Shown in pieces: positions 1 through 6,370 of a stretch of 14,475 nt of DNA. Positions within the stretch are counted from its first letter, which is position 1; each line of letters begins with the position of its first letter. The notes below the pieces were generated by a model. The model saw only the letters and a program-made list of their open reading frames with translations, did no database searches and was not told the DNA's origin. The position numbers were made by a program, and so were the translations under genes. The stretch spans positions 1-14,475 of the forward strand of contig URXY01000050.1 in assembly GCA_900552015.1 (NCBI GenBank), in the 5' to 3' direction. This stretch comes from an uncultured Eubacteriales bacterium. GTDB lineage: Bacteria; Bacillota; Clostridia; Oscillospirales; Oscillospiraceae.

Positions 1-9
1 CCAGAGAAA

Positions 10-32
10 GGCGAGGGGGAGTCCCCCTCGCC
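10..32. repeat. Perfect GC-rich palindrome, terminator-like
   Basis: Eleven-base arms (GGCGAGGGGGA and its complement) flank a single G. On the minus strand the stem is followed by a pyrimidine run (TTTCTCT), so it could terminate minus-strand transcription leaving the window on the left. It could also be one end of a repeat element. The gene it would serve is not visible. Confidence 0.45.
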
Positions 33-204
33 CCCCATATTGGTAGCTTGTAGGTCGAAGAACTGCGGCGCCTCCGGAGTGGAAGTGCCTGCTGTTTTTT
101 ATTGCTATACGACTTGACTTCCTTCTATTACCCGCTGCCGCTCTGCCTGCGATTCAGCAGCCTTACGCAATCACTGTCTACTTTGGATATTATCGGTCTT
201 GCGG

Positions 205-450
205 GTGCCTGCCGTGGCGGCATTGCTTCGCTCGCCGCAGTACGCACTGTCGGAAACAATTGCATTATCGATAGAAGAAAATTAGTCCGCACCAAAACCC
301 AGTACGCAGAGCGGCACCCGCAAGGGGTGTGCCGCATCCGTAAGGAGGCAAAGCCGCCAACGGCTGCGCAACAGCGGGTAGTAGAAGTAACCGCAAGTCG
401 TCTCGCACGCACCCATGGCGGCGAGCGCAGCAATGCCGCCACGCAGGCAC
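205..450. repeat. Long imperfect inverted repeat (about 34-bp arms)
   Basis: The left arm at 205-238 and the right arm at 418-450 are reverse complements except for one extra C in the left arm and one T/G difference. They flank about 180 bases that contain the smaller stems at 311-335 and 352-365. A second pair, 123-137 with 372-386, is interleaved with this one (order A, B, A', B'), so both pairs cannot form in one simple nested fold. Inverted duplication within a mobile or repetitive intergenic element, or a structured RNA, would explain it. No transposase or target-site duplication was recognised. Confidence 0.5.
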
Positions 451-520
451 TATCATTCCACAGGCACCGCACTTCTTCGAGATCGAGACTGCCAATGCGA
501 GCCTTTCTCTTTGGGGATAT

Positions 521-562
521 AAAGGGGGCTGTTCTCTTTTGCGAAAGAGAACAGCCCCCTTT
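521..562 (-). terminator. 19-bp perfect hairpin, probable terminator of the acyltransferase operon
   Basis: Arms 521-539 and 544-562 are perfectly complementary around a TGCG loop. The AAAG at one end of the stem and the CTTT at the other supply A/T-rich ends. It lies about 50 bases beyond the stop codon of the minus-strand acyltransferase gene, and on that strand the stem runs out into CTTTATAT. The U-tract is short, so terminator function is likely but not certain. The same stem could also act on plus-strand transcripts. Confidence 0.55.
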
Positions 563-615
563 GACTCGCGTTCCCCTGCGCGGTGCAGGGACAGAGACAG
601 CGCTGTCGCGCTGTA

Positions 616-1893
616 TTACCCCCGCGCCTTAGCGGCGCGCTTTAATTTATAAAGCTCTTCGGCTGCCAGCCGCGTTTTGGCGACGACATCCCCGCCGCCC
701 TGCGGGAAGCAGTAATAGAGTATCTTGTGGTCGCCGATACAGAGCATATCGCCGATCTCGTACCAGAAATAGTCGGCGTACAGACTGTAGGAGGCGGTGG
801 GCTTTTGGAAATAGTCCAATTTCCCGCCGCAGCCGGTGAGATGGAAGCCGTTTACATCGTGGTGCAGCCGTCCTTCGCCCACGCGGCAGATATGCTTTGT
901 GTTGACCATCATGCAGATGCGCACGGGGATATCGAGCTGATACGTGCCATTTTCCAGCTCCTCACGCACGCAGCGGCGTTCCCAAGCGTACCAGTCCGGC
1001 ACATGCGTGAACGTGGCCTCGCCGTCCAACGCCTCCAGTGTCCCGAATTCTGTTAAGTGATAGGCCTTGTCACAGTGGTGACATACGAGTGTCGTGCCCT
1101 TGCCCTCCATCTCGCCCTCAGTGAGGCAATGGGGACACTTGTAGAGCACGCGGTTGAGTCCGTCAGCGCGGAACGGTTCGCTGACGGAGATGTGGTTTTC
1201 CTGCTGCCAGCGGAAATTGTCGAACGTGAACTCCGCAAAAATGCGCTCGTTGATCGTGCCGACCGTCTCCTGCGCGATCTCTGCCGGAGAGAGCAGGTAC
1301 TTGAGTTCTGCCGACACGTCGACCCTGCGCTTTTGCAGCCCATTGTAGAGCGGGTCACGCGCGAACGCACCGTAGGTGCGCAGCATCACGACCGGCACGC
1401 CCAGTGCCTTGACGCATTTACCGATGCTCTCCGGCAGCGGCGTCGCCGTGCCGTCGAAGCTGTAGCTCGCTTCGGGATAGAGCAGGATAGAGGTTTTAAG
1501 CTTGCGCACGCAGTAGAGCATATCGCGTACGAGCGCCGCGTCTGAGCAGAATTTGCTCGTGGGGATGCAGCCGATGCTGCGCATCAGCGCTTCCTTGCCG
1601 ACGAAGCCGTCCGATGTGCAGACGATGTTGAACGGACGAGGGTAGAGCACTGTTTCGGCGATCTCAAGGTCGAGAAAGCACGAGTGGTTCATCAGGATGA
1701 GGCAGGGTTCATCGTCTGCAAGCTGCTCCATCCCGCGCTTTTCACAGCGAAAATGCGTTGCGCGCAGATCCGGTACGGAGGCCACGCGCAGAAGGCCGCG
1801 GAACGCCAGCGACGGCTTTTGCGGCGGGCAGTGCTTGGCGGACGGCTGTGAGAGCGCCTGCTCGTAGGTCATATCGACTACTTTAATTTTCAT
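616..1893 (-). CDS. PlsC-like acyltransferase with C-terminal zinc ribbon
   Basis: This 425-residue protein has the marks of the 1-acylglycerol-3-phosphate O-acyltransferase (PlsC/LPLAT) family. These are the HxxxxD catalytic motif (NHSCFLD, H70 and D75), a glycerophosphate-binding-like GCIPTSKF block near 108-115, and a YPEAS motif (139-143) matching the usual FPEGT. A typical PlsC is about 200-250 residues. Here about 180 more follow, beginning with a CPHC...CHHC zinc ribbon (C253, C256, C271, C274) and a Trp/Tyr-rich domain I cannot name. It probably transfers an acyl chain to a lipid or lipid-linked acceptor at the inner membrane face, but the substrate cannot be read. No clear transmembrane segment is seen. 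The start overlaps the end of the channel gene by 11 bases, with GGAG about 8 bases upstream, so the two are translationally coupled. Confidence 0.82.
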   Translation of the reverse strand: MKIKVVDMTYEQALSQPSAKHCPPQKPSLAFRGLLRVASVPDLRATHFRCEKRGMEQLADDEPCLILMNHSCFLDLEIAETVLYPRPFNIVCTSDGFVGKEALMRSIGCIPTSKFCSDAALVRDMLYCVRKLKTSILLYPEASYSFDGTATPLPESIGKCVKALGVPVVMLRTYGAFARDPLYNGLQKRRVDVSAELKYLLSPAEIAQETVGTINERIFAEFTFDNFRWQQENHISVSEPFRADGLNRVLYKCPHCLTEGEMEGKGTTLVCHHCDKAYHLTEFGTLEALDGEATFTHVPDWYAWERRCVREELENGTYQLDIPVRICMMVNTKHICRVGEGRLHHDVNGFHLTGCGGKLDYFQKPTASYSLYADYFWYEIGDMLCIGDHKILYYCFPQGGGDVVAKTRLAAEELYKLKRAAKARG

Positions 1894-2707
1894 TCGTCTT
1901 CTCCGGGACCACGTGTATGTTCAGGTGGTCGTAGGTCATCTCCACGCCGTGCTTCATAAAGGTATCGCGCAGCGCTTCATACATTTTAAAGTAGGTGTCC
2001 CAATAGTTCTCCGCCGCCGTCCAGCAGCGGATGGTGTATTCGATGGAGCTCGCGCCGTAATTCGACAAGTACACTGTCGGTGCAGGCTCCTTCAGCACGG
2101 CAGGGAAGGCGGCGACAGCGTCGCGGCAGGCGGCCTTCACATCTTCGGTCGGCGCATCGTAGGACGCCGTGACCTTATAGACGATGCGGCGGCGGCCCAG
2201 AACGGTGAAATTGATGATCTTCGAGCTGGACATCTCGCGGTTGGGCTGGAGCACGATCTGTCCATCCGGTGTTTCGAGCTTCGTGTGTGTCAGATTGATT
2301 TCGCGCACCGTGCCGGTCGTGCCGCCGACCTCGATCTCATCGCCGAGAGAGAAAGGATGTGAAAAGAGGATAACGAGCCCGCCGGCAACATTGCCGAGGA
2401 TATCCTCCGCCGCCAGCGTGATGCCGAGTGTCAGCACCGACATGACGGCTGTCAGCGACGAGGTGTTGATGCCGAGCGCCTCGGCTGTGATGATGATGGT
2501 GAGCAGGTATAAAAATGATTTCAGGCTCATGAGGATGACCTTTTGCAGCCGCTCGTTCAAGCGGTTCGCGCGCGAGAGCAGCCGCGCGCACAGCTTCATC
2601 ACGAGCCGCACGACGATCAGGCAGATGAGGAACGTCAGCAGCGCCGAGAGGATGCTGCCGATGCTGTAGCCGCCGATCGAGCGGGAGATGAGTTCTGAAA
2701 TATCCAT
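1883..2707 (-). CDS. MscS-family small-conductance mechanosensitive channel
   Basis: The 274-residue protein has the compact MscS plan. There are three hydrophobic helices at about 17-43, 58-78 and 84-113. The last is the Gly/Ala-rich pore helix followed by the signature LAAEDILGNVAGGLVILF. A beta domain comes next (HPFSLGDEIEVGGTTGTVREINLTHTKL and QPNREM, about 117-159), then a C-terminal alpha/beta vestibule domain. Such channels open under membrane tension and release solutes on osmotic downshock. Its length is close to E. coli MscS (286). AAAGGGG lies about 10 bases before the ATG, and a plausible promoter (TTTACA, 18 bp, TATACT) sits at 2734-2763. It is the first gene of an operon with the acyltransferase, so a membrane-maintenance theme is possible. 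Confidence 0.93.
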   Translation of the reverse strand: MDISELISRSIGGYSIGSILSALLTFLICLIVVRLVMKLCARLLSRANRLNERLQKVILMSLKSFLYLLTIIITAEALGINTSSLTAVMSVLTLGITLAAEDILGNVAGGLVILFSHPFSLGDEIEVGGTTGTVREINLTHTKLETPDGQIVLQPNREMSSSKIINFTVLGRRRIVYKVTASYDAPTEDVKAACRDAVAAFPAVLKEPAPTVYLSNYGASSIEYTIRCWTAAENYWDTYFKMYEALRDTFMKHGVEMTYDHLNIHVVPEKTNEN

Positions 2708-2733
2708 GGCATTCAGCCCCTTTCTGTGTGCTT

Positions 2734-2763
2734 AGTATACCAGTGTTTGCAGCGGCTTGTAAA
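2734..2763 (-). promoter_or_regulatory. Sigma-A-type promoter for the mscS-acyltransferase operon
   Basis: On the minus strand, TTTACA (2758-2763) and TATACT (2734-2739) are separated by 18 bp, each one mismatch from consensus. They lie about 30 bases upstream of the channel start codon. No other good candidate is seen in the divergent intergenic region for this direction. Confidence 0.6.
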
Positions 2764-2804
2764 GAGTACGTTAAGGCAAGCGCGCCGCCGTGCGATTTTT
2801 CCGG

Positions 2805-2833
2805 TTGAGAAATGGCCGCGGAAAGCGTATAAT
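2805..2833 (+). promoter_or_regulatory. Strong sigma-A-type promoter for the dipeptidase-tetR pair
   Basis: TTGAGA (2805-2810), a 17-bp spacer and a perfect TATAAT (2828-2833) are followed about 36 bases later by the dipeptidase start codon, with AAGGA at 2856-2860. The placement supports the internal ATG start at 2870 over the longer open frame from 2726, which would begin upstream of this promoter. Confidence 0.8.
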
Positions 2834-2869
2834 GCAGCAAAAGACCCGATCAAGAAAGGAAACCATGCC

Positions 2870-3820
2870 ATGCGACCCTATGCTATCATCGACCTTCACT
2901 GCGACACGCTGACCGACTGTATGTACGCCGCCTCTGAAATTCCCGACACGCTCGACGACCCCGCCCGCTCGCTCTCGCTCTCCAATATCCCGGAGGATGT
3001 GCACTGGGCGCAGTTTTTTGCCGTTTTTCTGCCGGACCGTCTGCGCGGGGAGGAGGCTGTTCGCTTTTTCGACGCGTCGCACGAGAATTTTGAGCGCCAG
3101 ATGCAGAAATTCTCGAGTCGGGTATCGCCCTGCCGCAATGTCGCCGACATGGAACGCGTCTGGGCGGCGGGGAAGACCGCGGCCTTTCTGAGCGTGGAGA
3201 ACGGCAGCGCGTTCGCAGGTGACCTGTCGCGCATTGAAAAGCTGAAGCGCCAGGGCGTCTGCGCCGTAACGCTGACGTGGAACGGAGAAAATGAGCTCGG
3301 TTCGGGCAATGTGACGGACCGTGGTCTGACGGACTTTGGCCGCGCCGCCGTGCGCGAGATGGAGCGCTGCGGGATATTGGTCGACGTCTCGCACCTCAAT
3401 GACGCGGGACTTGAGGATGTATTCGAGACGGCGGAAAAGCCGTTTGTCGCTACGCACTCCAACGCCCGCGCGATCTGTGCGCACAAGCGCAACCTGACGG
3501 ACGCGCAGGTGAAAGAGATGGTGCGGCGCGGATGCCTCATCGGCCTCAACTATTATGGCGTTTTCCTGCGCGATGACGGGAATGTACGCAGCCTTGATGA
3601 CCTCTACCGGCACATCGCGCACTTTTTCGACCTCGGCGCGCAGAAGGACCTCGCCCTTGGCTCGGATTTCGACGGCGCGGACCTGCCGGAGTGCCTTTCC
3701 TCGCCAGAAAAGATCGCGGAGGCTTACGGCTATCTGCTCTCACGCGGTTTGACGCAGCAGGAGATCGACGGCATCTTCTATGATAACGCCCGCGCATTCC
3801 TGCGCGCGAATCTGCGCTGA
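2870..3820 (+). CDS. Membrane-dipeptidase-family (M19) zinc dipeptidase
   Basis: The 316-residue protein matches the M19 (renal dipeptidase-type) family, binuclear zinc enzymes that hydrolyse dipeptides, including some with D-residues at the C-terminal position. Visible metal and active-site residues are H10 and D12 in DLHCDT, bridging E110 in LSVENG, H175 in VDVSHLND, H196 in ATHSNARA with RN at 207-208, and D266 in LGSDFDG. There is no signal peptide or transmembrane segment, so the enzyme is probably cytoplasmic. The family is usually 300-400 residues. The ATG at 2870 is chosen because AAGGA lies 9 bases upstream and a near-consensus promoter lies just before it. An upstream in-frame ATG at 2726 falls before the promoter. 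The TetR gene follows after 32 bases, so the two probably form an operon. Confidence 0.92.
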   Translation: MRPYAIIDLHCDTLTDCMYAASEIPDTLDDPARSLSLSNIPEDVHWAQFFAVFLPDRLRGEEAVRFFDASHENFERQMQKFSSRVSPCRNVADMERVWAAGKTAAFLSVENGSAFAGDLSRIEKLKRQGVCAVTLTWNGENELGSGNVTDRGLTDFGRAAVREMERCGILVDVSHLNDAGLEDVFETAEKPFVATHSNARAICAHKRNLTDAQVKEMVRRGCLIGLNYYGVFLRDDGNVRSLDDLYRHIAHFFDLGAQKDLALGSDFDGADLPECLSSPEKIAEAYGYLLSRGLTQQEIDGIFYDNARAFLRANLR

Positions 3821-3852
3821 AGCACACGAACGAGACGAAGGAGGGGAGACCC

Positions 3853-4440
3853 ATGGCAAAGAGATCGAGCCGCAACACCAAGGGGCGCATCGTCGCGGCG
3901 GCGTGGAAGCTCTTTTACGAGCAGGGCTACGAGGAAACGACGGTCGAGGATATCATCTTCGAGTCCGAGACCTCGAAGGGCTCGTTCTACCACTATTTCG
4001 ACGGCAAGGACGCGCTGCTCTCGTCGCTCTCGGTGCTCTTTGATGAGCGCTACGAGGAGCTGATGCAGCAGCCGCACGATGAGATGGACTGCATCGCGCT
4101 TTTGTGCTGGCTCAATCAGGAACTGTTCACAACGATCGAGAACACGGTCTCCATCGAGCTTTTGGCGCGGCTTTTTTCCTCCCAGCTCGTCACCAAGGGT
4201 GAAAAGCACCTGCTCGACCGCAAGCGTACCTATTACCGGCTCCTGCGTCAGATCGTCTCGCAGGGGCAGGAGCGCGGCGAGCTCTCGGACGCCCATACCG
4301 TCGGCGAGATCGTCAAGGCCTACGCGATGTTCGAGCGCGGACTGATGTACGACTGGTGTCTCTCGGGCGGGGAATACTCGCTCGTGCAGTACGCGCGCGG
4401 TATGATGCCGATGTTTTTAGACGGGTTTCGCAGAAAATAA
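3853..4440 (+). CDS. TetR/AcrR-family transcriptional regulator
   Basis: This 195-residue protein has the TetR N-terminal helix-turn-helix domain at about residues 8-55 (KGRIVAAAWKLFYEQGYEETTVEDI, then the recognition helix ETSKGSFYHYFDGKDAL). The C-terminal helical ligand-binding region is of normal length and carries no named effector domain I recognise. A strong AAGGAGG lies 8 bases before the ATG. It sits 32 bases after the dipeptidase gene and about 180 bases before the sodium:proline symporter. It is therefore likely to control the peptidase operon, the symporter or both in response to an unknown ligand. A 20-bp dyad directly after its stop codon is a candidate operator. Confidence 0.93.
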   Translation: MAKRSSRNTKGRIVAAAWKLFYEQGYEETTVEDIIFESETSKGSFYHYFDGKDALLSSLSVLFDERYEELMQQPHDEMDCIALLCWLNQELFTTIENTVSIELLARLFSSQLVTKGEKHLLDRKRTYYRLLRQIVSQGQERGELSDAHTVGEIVKAYAMFERGLMYDWCLSGGEYSLVQYARGMMPMFLDGFRRK

Positions 4441-4460
4441 GACTCGTTTCAAAAACAGTC
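4441..4460. promoter_or_regulatory. Candidate TetR-type operator dyad
   Basis: The 20 bases right after the tetR stop codon form a dyad of the type GACTnnTTT-nn-AAAnnAGTC, symmetric at 7 of 10 position pairs. Length and symmetry suit a TetR dimer site. It lies about 95 bases upstream of the symporter's predicted -35. Binding is inferred only. No second copy was seen near the dipeptidase promoter. Confidence 0.35.
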
Positions 4461-4516
4461 TATAAAATCGTCTGTTAGAAATCATAGAAAAATCAATAAG
4501 AATTTTATAATTTTAT

Positions 4517-4548
4517 AACGCCGTACAGGAATTATTCTGTACGGCGTT
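4517..4548 (+). terminator. Hairpin between tetR and the symporter gene
   Basis: Arms AACGCCGTACAG (4517-4528) and their complement (4537-4548) form a perfect 12-bp stem with an 8-base loop. T-rich sequence follows on the plus strand, and an A/T-rich stretch precedes it. It probably ends the dipeptidase-tetR transcript. The T-tract is interrupted, so readthrough into the symporter gene is possible. Confidence 0.65.
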
Positions 4549-4553
4549 CTGTA

Positions 4554-4582
4554 TTTACGTCTATTTTCTTTTGTGCTATAGT
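4554..4582 (+). promoter_or_regulatory. Probable promoter of the proline symporter gene
   Basis: TTTACG (4554-4559), a 17-bp spacer and TATAGT (4577-4582) lie just after the hairpin and about 38 bases before the ATG. The -35 matches consensus at 4 of 6 positions and the -10 at 5 of 6. Confidence 0.5.
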
Positions 4583-4619
4583 GTGCAGGTCTTAACGAAA
4601 CCTGAAGGAGAACGATCAC

Positions 4620-6158
4620 ATGACAAGCGCACAGATCATCATTACCGCTACCATCGTGCTTTACCTTGGCGCGATGGTGTTCGTCGGCGTGTACTTCGGC
4701 AAGAAGGGCAGCGGCGCGAGCTCTGACGATTTCTATCTCGGCGGCCGCAAAATGGGCCCCATCGTCACAGCCATGAGCGCCGAGGCGAGCGACATGAGCA
4801 GCTACCTTCTGATGGGCCTGCCGGGCCTTGCCTACCTCTACGGCCTGCCGGAGGTCACATGGACGACCATCGGCCTCGCCATCGGCACGTATCTCAACTG
4901 GCTCATCGTGGCACGCCGTCTGCGCCGGTATTCGGCGAAGCTCGGCGCCATCACCATCCCGGACTTTTTTGCCCGCCGCTTCGGCGACAAGAAGCACCTG
5001 CTCTCCTGCATCGCGGCGCTGGTCATCCTCATTTTCTTCATTCCCTACACGGCGTCCGGCTTCAAGGCCATCGGCACGCTGTTCAACAGCTTATTTGGGG
5101 TGGAGTACCACGCGGCGATGATCGTCGGCGCGATCGTGGTCGTGCTCTACACGGTGATGGGCGGCTTCATGGCCGTTTCGTTCACAGACCTCATCCAGTC
5201 CATCTTCATGACCGTCGCGCTGCTCGTCATCGTGTGCTTCGGTGTGCAGCAGGCGGGCGGTCTTGACGCCGTCATCGACAATGCCTGCTCTCTTCCGGGC
5301 TACCTGAACATGACGCAGGGCTACGACGCCGCGACCGGCACAGCCTCGTCCTACAGCACGCTGAGCATCATCTCCACGCTCGCCTGGGGCCTCGGCTATT
5401 TCGGAATGCCGCACATCCTGCTGCGCTTTATGGCCATCCGCGAGGAGAAGGAGCTCAACCAGTCCCGCCGCATTGCAACGGTCTGGGTCGTGATCTCCAT
5501 GTTCATTGCTGTGTTTATCGGCATCATCGGCAATAGTGTGACTGCTGCTGGCAAGGTGCCCTTCCTTGCGACGAGTGCGGAGTCTGAGACCATCATCATC
5601 AAGCTCGCGGACCTGATGAGCCGCTACGGCGCGCTGCTGGCCATCATGGCGGGCATCATCCTCTCGGGTATCCTAGCCGCCACGATGTCGACGGCGGACT
5701 CGCAGCTCTTGGCCGCGGCGTCCAGCGTGTCGCAGGACCTCATGCAGCACTCCTTCGGCGTGAAGATGAGCCATCGCACGACGATGCTCGCCGCGCGCGC
5801 CACGGTCATCGGCATCGCGCTGATCGGCGTCGTGCTCGCGTGGGACCCCAACAGCTCGGTGTTCCGCGTGGTGTCGTTCGCGTGGGCGGGCTTTGGCGCG
5901 GCGTTCGGCCCCGTGATGCTCTTCGCGCTCTTCTGGAAGCGCGCGAACAAGCAGGGCGCGCTCGCGGGTATGCTCACTGGCGGCGTAGTCGTCTTTGTGT
6001 GGAAGTACCTCATTGCGCCGATGGGCGGCGCGTGGGCCATCTATGAGCTGCTGCCCGCATTCCTCGCCGCCTGCGCGGCCATCGTCATCGTCTCGCTCGC
6101 GACGAAGGCACCGGAGAAGGCCGTCACCGATGTTTTCGACGAGGTGCGCGGCAAGTAA
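4620..6158 (+). CDS. putP: PutP-type sodium:proline symporter
   Basis: This 512-residue integral membrane protein belongs to the solute:sodium symporter family and imports a substrate, most likely proline, with Na+. About thirteen hydrophobic segments are visible. The PutP signature SAEASDMSSYLLMGLPG (53-69) places D58 where E. coli PutP has its sodium-site Asp55. GGFMAVSFTDLIQS (181-194) and the TM9 motif ATMSTADSQLLAAASS (S357, T358) are also typical. E. coli PutP is 502 residues, so this one is full length. AAGGAG lies 9 bases before the ATG. The gene is flanked by its own promoter and terminator, downstream of a TetR regulator and a dipeptidase, which suits amino-acid or peptide scavenging. 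Proline is inferred from the motifs, and other amino-acid or osmolyte substrates are possible. Confidence 0.9.
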   Translation: MTSAQIIITATIVLYLGAMVFVGVYFGKKGSGASSDDFYLGGRKMGPIVTAMSAEASDMSSYLLMGLPGLAYLYGLPEVTWTTIGLAIGTYLNWLIVARRLRRYSAKLGAITIPDFFARRFGDKKHLLSCIAALVILIFFIPYTASGFKAIGTLFNSLFGVEYHAAMIVGAIVVVLYTVMGGFMAVSFTDLIQSIFMTVALLVIVCFGVQQAGGLDAVIDNACSLPGYLNMTQGYDAATGTASSYSTLSIISTLAWGLGYFGMPHILLRFMAIREEKELNQSRRIATVWVVISMFIAVFIGIIGNSVTAAGKVPFLATSAESETIIIKLADLMSRYGALLAIMAGIILSGILAATMSTADSQLLAAASSVSQDLMQHSFGVKMSHRTTMLAARATVIGIALIGVVLAWDPNSSVFRVVSFAWAGFGAAFGPVMLFALFWKRANKQGALAGMLTGGVVVFVWKYLIAPMGGAWAIYELLPAFLAACAAIVIVSLATKAPEKAVTDVFDEVRGK

Positions 6159-6176
6159 AAACGGAAAACGGACAGG

Positions 6177-6208
6177 GAAGGCGGAGGGCTCAGCCCCCGC
6201 CTTCTTTT
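6177..6208 (+). terminator. Rho-independent terminator after putP
   Basis: A GC-rich stem (GAAGGCGG-a-GGG pairing with CCC-CCGCCTTC, one bulged A at 6185) with a 5-base loop is followed by TTTT. It begins 18 bases after the symporter stop codon. Confidence 0.85.
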
Positions 6209-6256
6209 CACGGTGTCACAACGAAACGGAATGCAAAATCGGACAAAATTTGCACA

Positions 6257-6292
6257 TTGACTATTGAAAATCGGAAACATATCATTTATTAT
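6257..6292 (+). promoter_or_regulatory. Two overlapping promoters for the hydrogenase operon
   Basis: Two sigma-A-type promoters overlap with a 7-bp offset. The first is TTGACT (6257-6262), 17 bp, TATCAT (6280-6285). The second is TTGAAA (6264-6269), 17 bp, TATTAT (6287-6292). Either would give an untranslated leader of about 70-80 bases. The ATAGAT-type half-sites start at the last base pair of the second -10 box. Confidence 0.65.
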
Positions 6293-6313
6293 AGATAGCA
6301 TCTATTTATAGAT
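6291..6313. promoter_or_regulatory. Alternating ATAGAT / ATCTAT half-sites, candidate operator
   Basis: ATAGAT (6291-6296), ATCTAT (6300-6305) and ATAGAT (6308-6313) alternate in orientation across the predicted transcription start. The first two form a perfect dyad with a 3-bp spacer. The position suits a repressor site. It does not match the Rex redox-repressor consensus I know, so the regulator is unknown. Confidence 0.35.
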
Positions 6314-6317
6314 ATTT

Positions 6318-6333
6318 CATCGGGCGACCGATG
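6318..6333 (+). other. Leader hairpin with GCGA tetraloop
   Basis: CATCGG and CCGATG pair perfectly around GCGA, a GNRA-type loop, in the leader of the hydrogenase operon 38 bases before the start codon. It could stabilise the mRNA or bind a regulator. It is not a terminator, as no U-tract follows directly. Confidence 0.35.
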
Positions 6334-6370
6334 GCATCCTTTTGGCAAGCAGTGAAAGGAGAAAACAGCA

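Larger units (their letters stand above)
1..615. other. Gene-free, hairpin-rich intergenic region
   Basis: No credible gene is seen. Open frames exist on both strands (for example plus 102-632 and minus 128-472), but their products resemble no family, are rich in low-complexity Arg/Ala/Thr, and run straight through hairpins. The segment holds several inverted repeats: 10-20 with 22-32; 123-137 with 372-386 (14 of 15); 205-238 with 418-450 (one mismatch and one indel); a small stem at 311-335; a 5-bp stem at 352-365; and a perfect 19-bp stem at 521-562. This looks like a structured non-coding repeat element or a decayed mobile remnant rather than a coding region. A short T-run lies at about 93-98. 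Identity beyond this cannot be decided from the sequence. Confidence 0.6.

Noticed and set aside
1..100. 5S rRNA, tRNA or other known RNA gene end
   Set aside because: No cloverleaf, CCA end or conserved 5S loops could be found, only one palindrome and a T-run.
102..632. 176-codon open frame on the plus strand
   Set aside because: Its translation matches no family I know, it runs through several inverted repeats including a 19-bp hairpin and into the end of the minus-strand acyltransferase gene, and it lacks a good ribosome binding site.
2726..2869. Upstream extension of the dipeptidase frame
   Set aside because: It would begin before the TTGAGA-17-TATAAT promoter and adds residues not typical of M19 enzymes.
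6291..6313. Rex (NADH-sensing) operator before the hydrogenase
   Set aside because: The half-sites ATAGAT/ATCTAT do not fit the TTGTTAA-type Rex consensus.
6299..6370. Riboswitch in the hydrogenase leader
   Set aside because: The leader is only about 70 bases with one small hairpin and no recognisable aptamer core.
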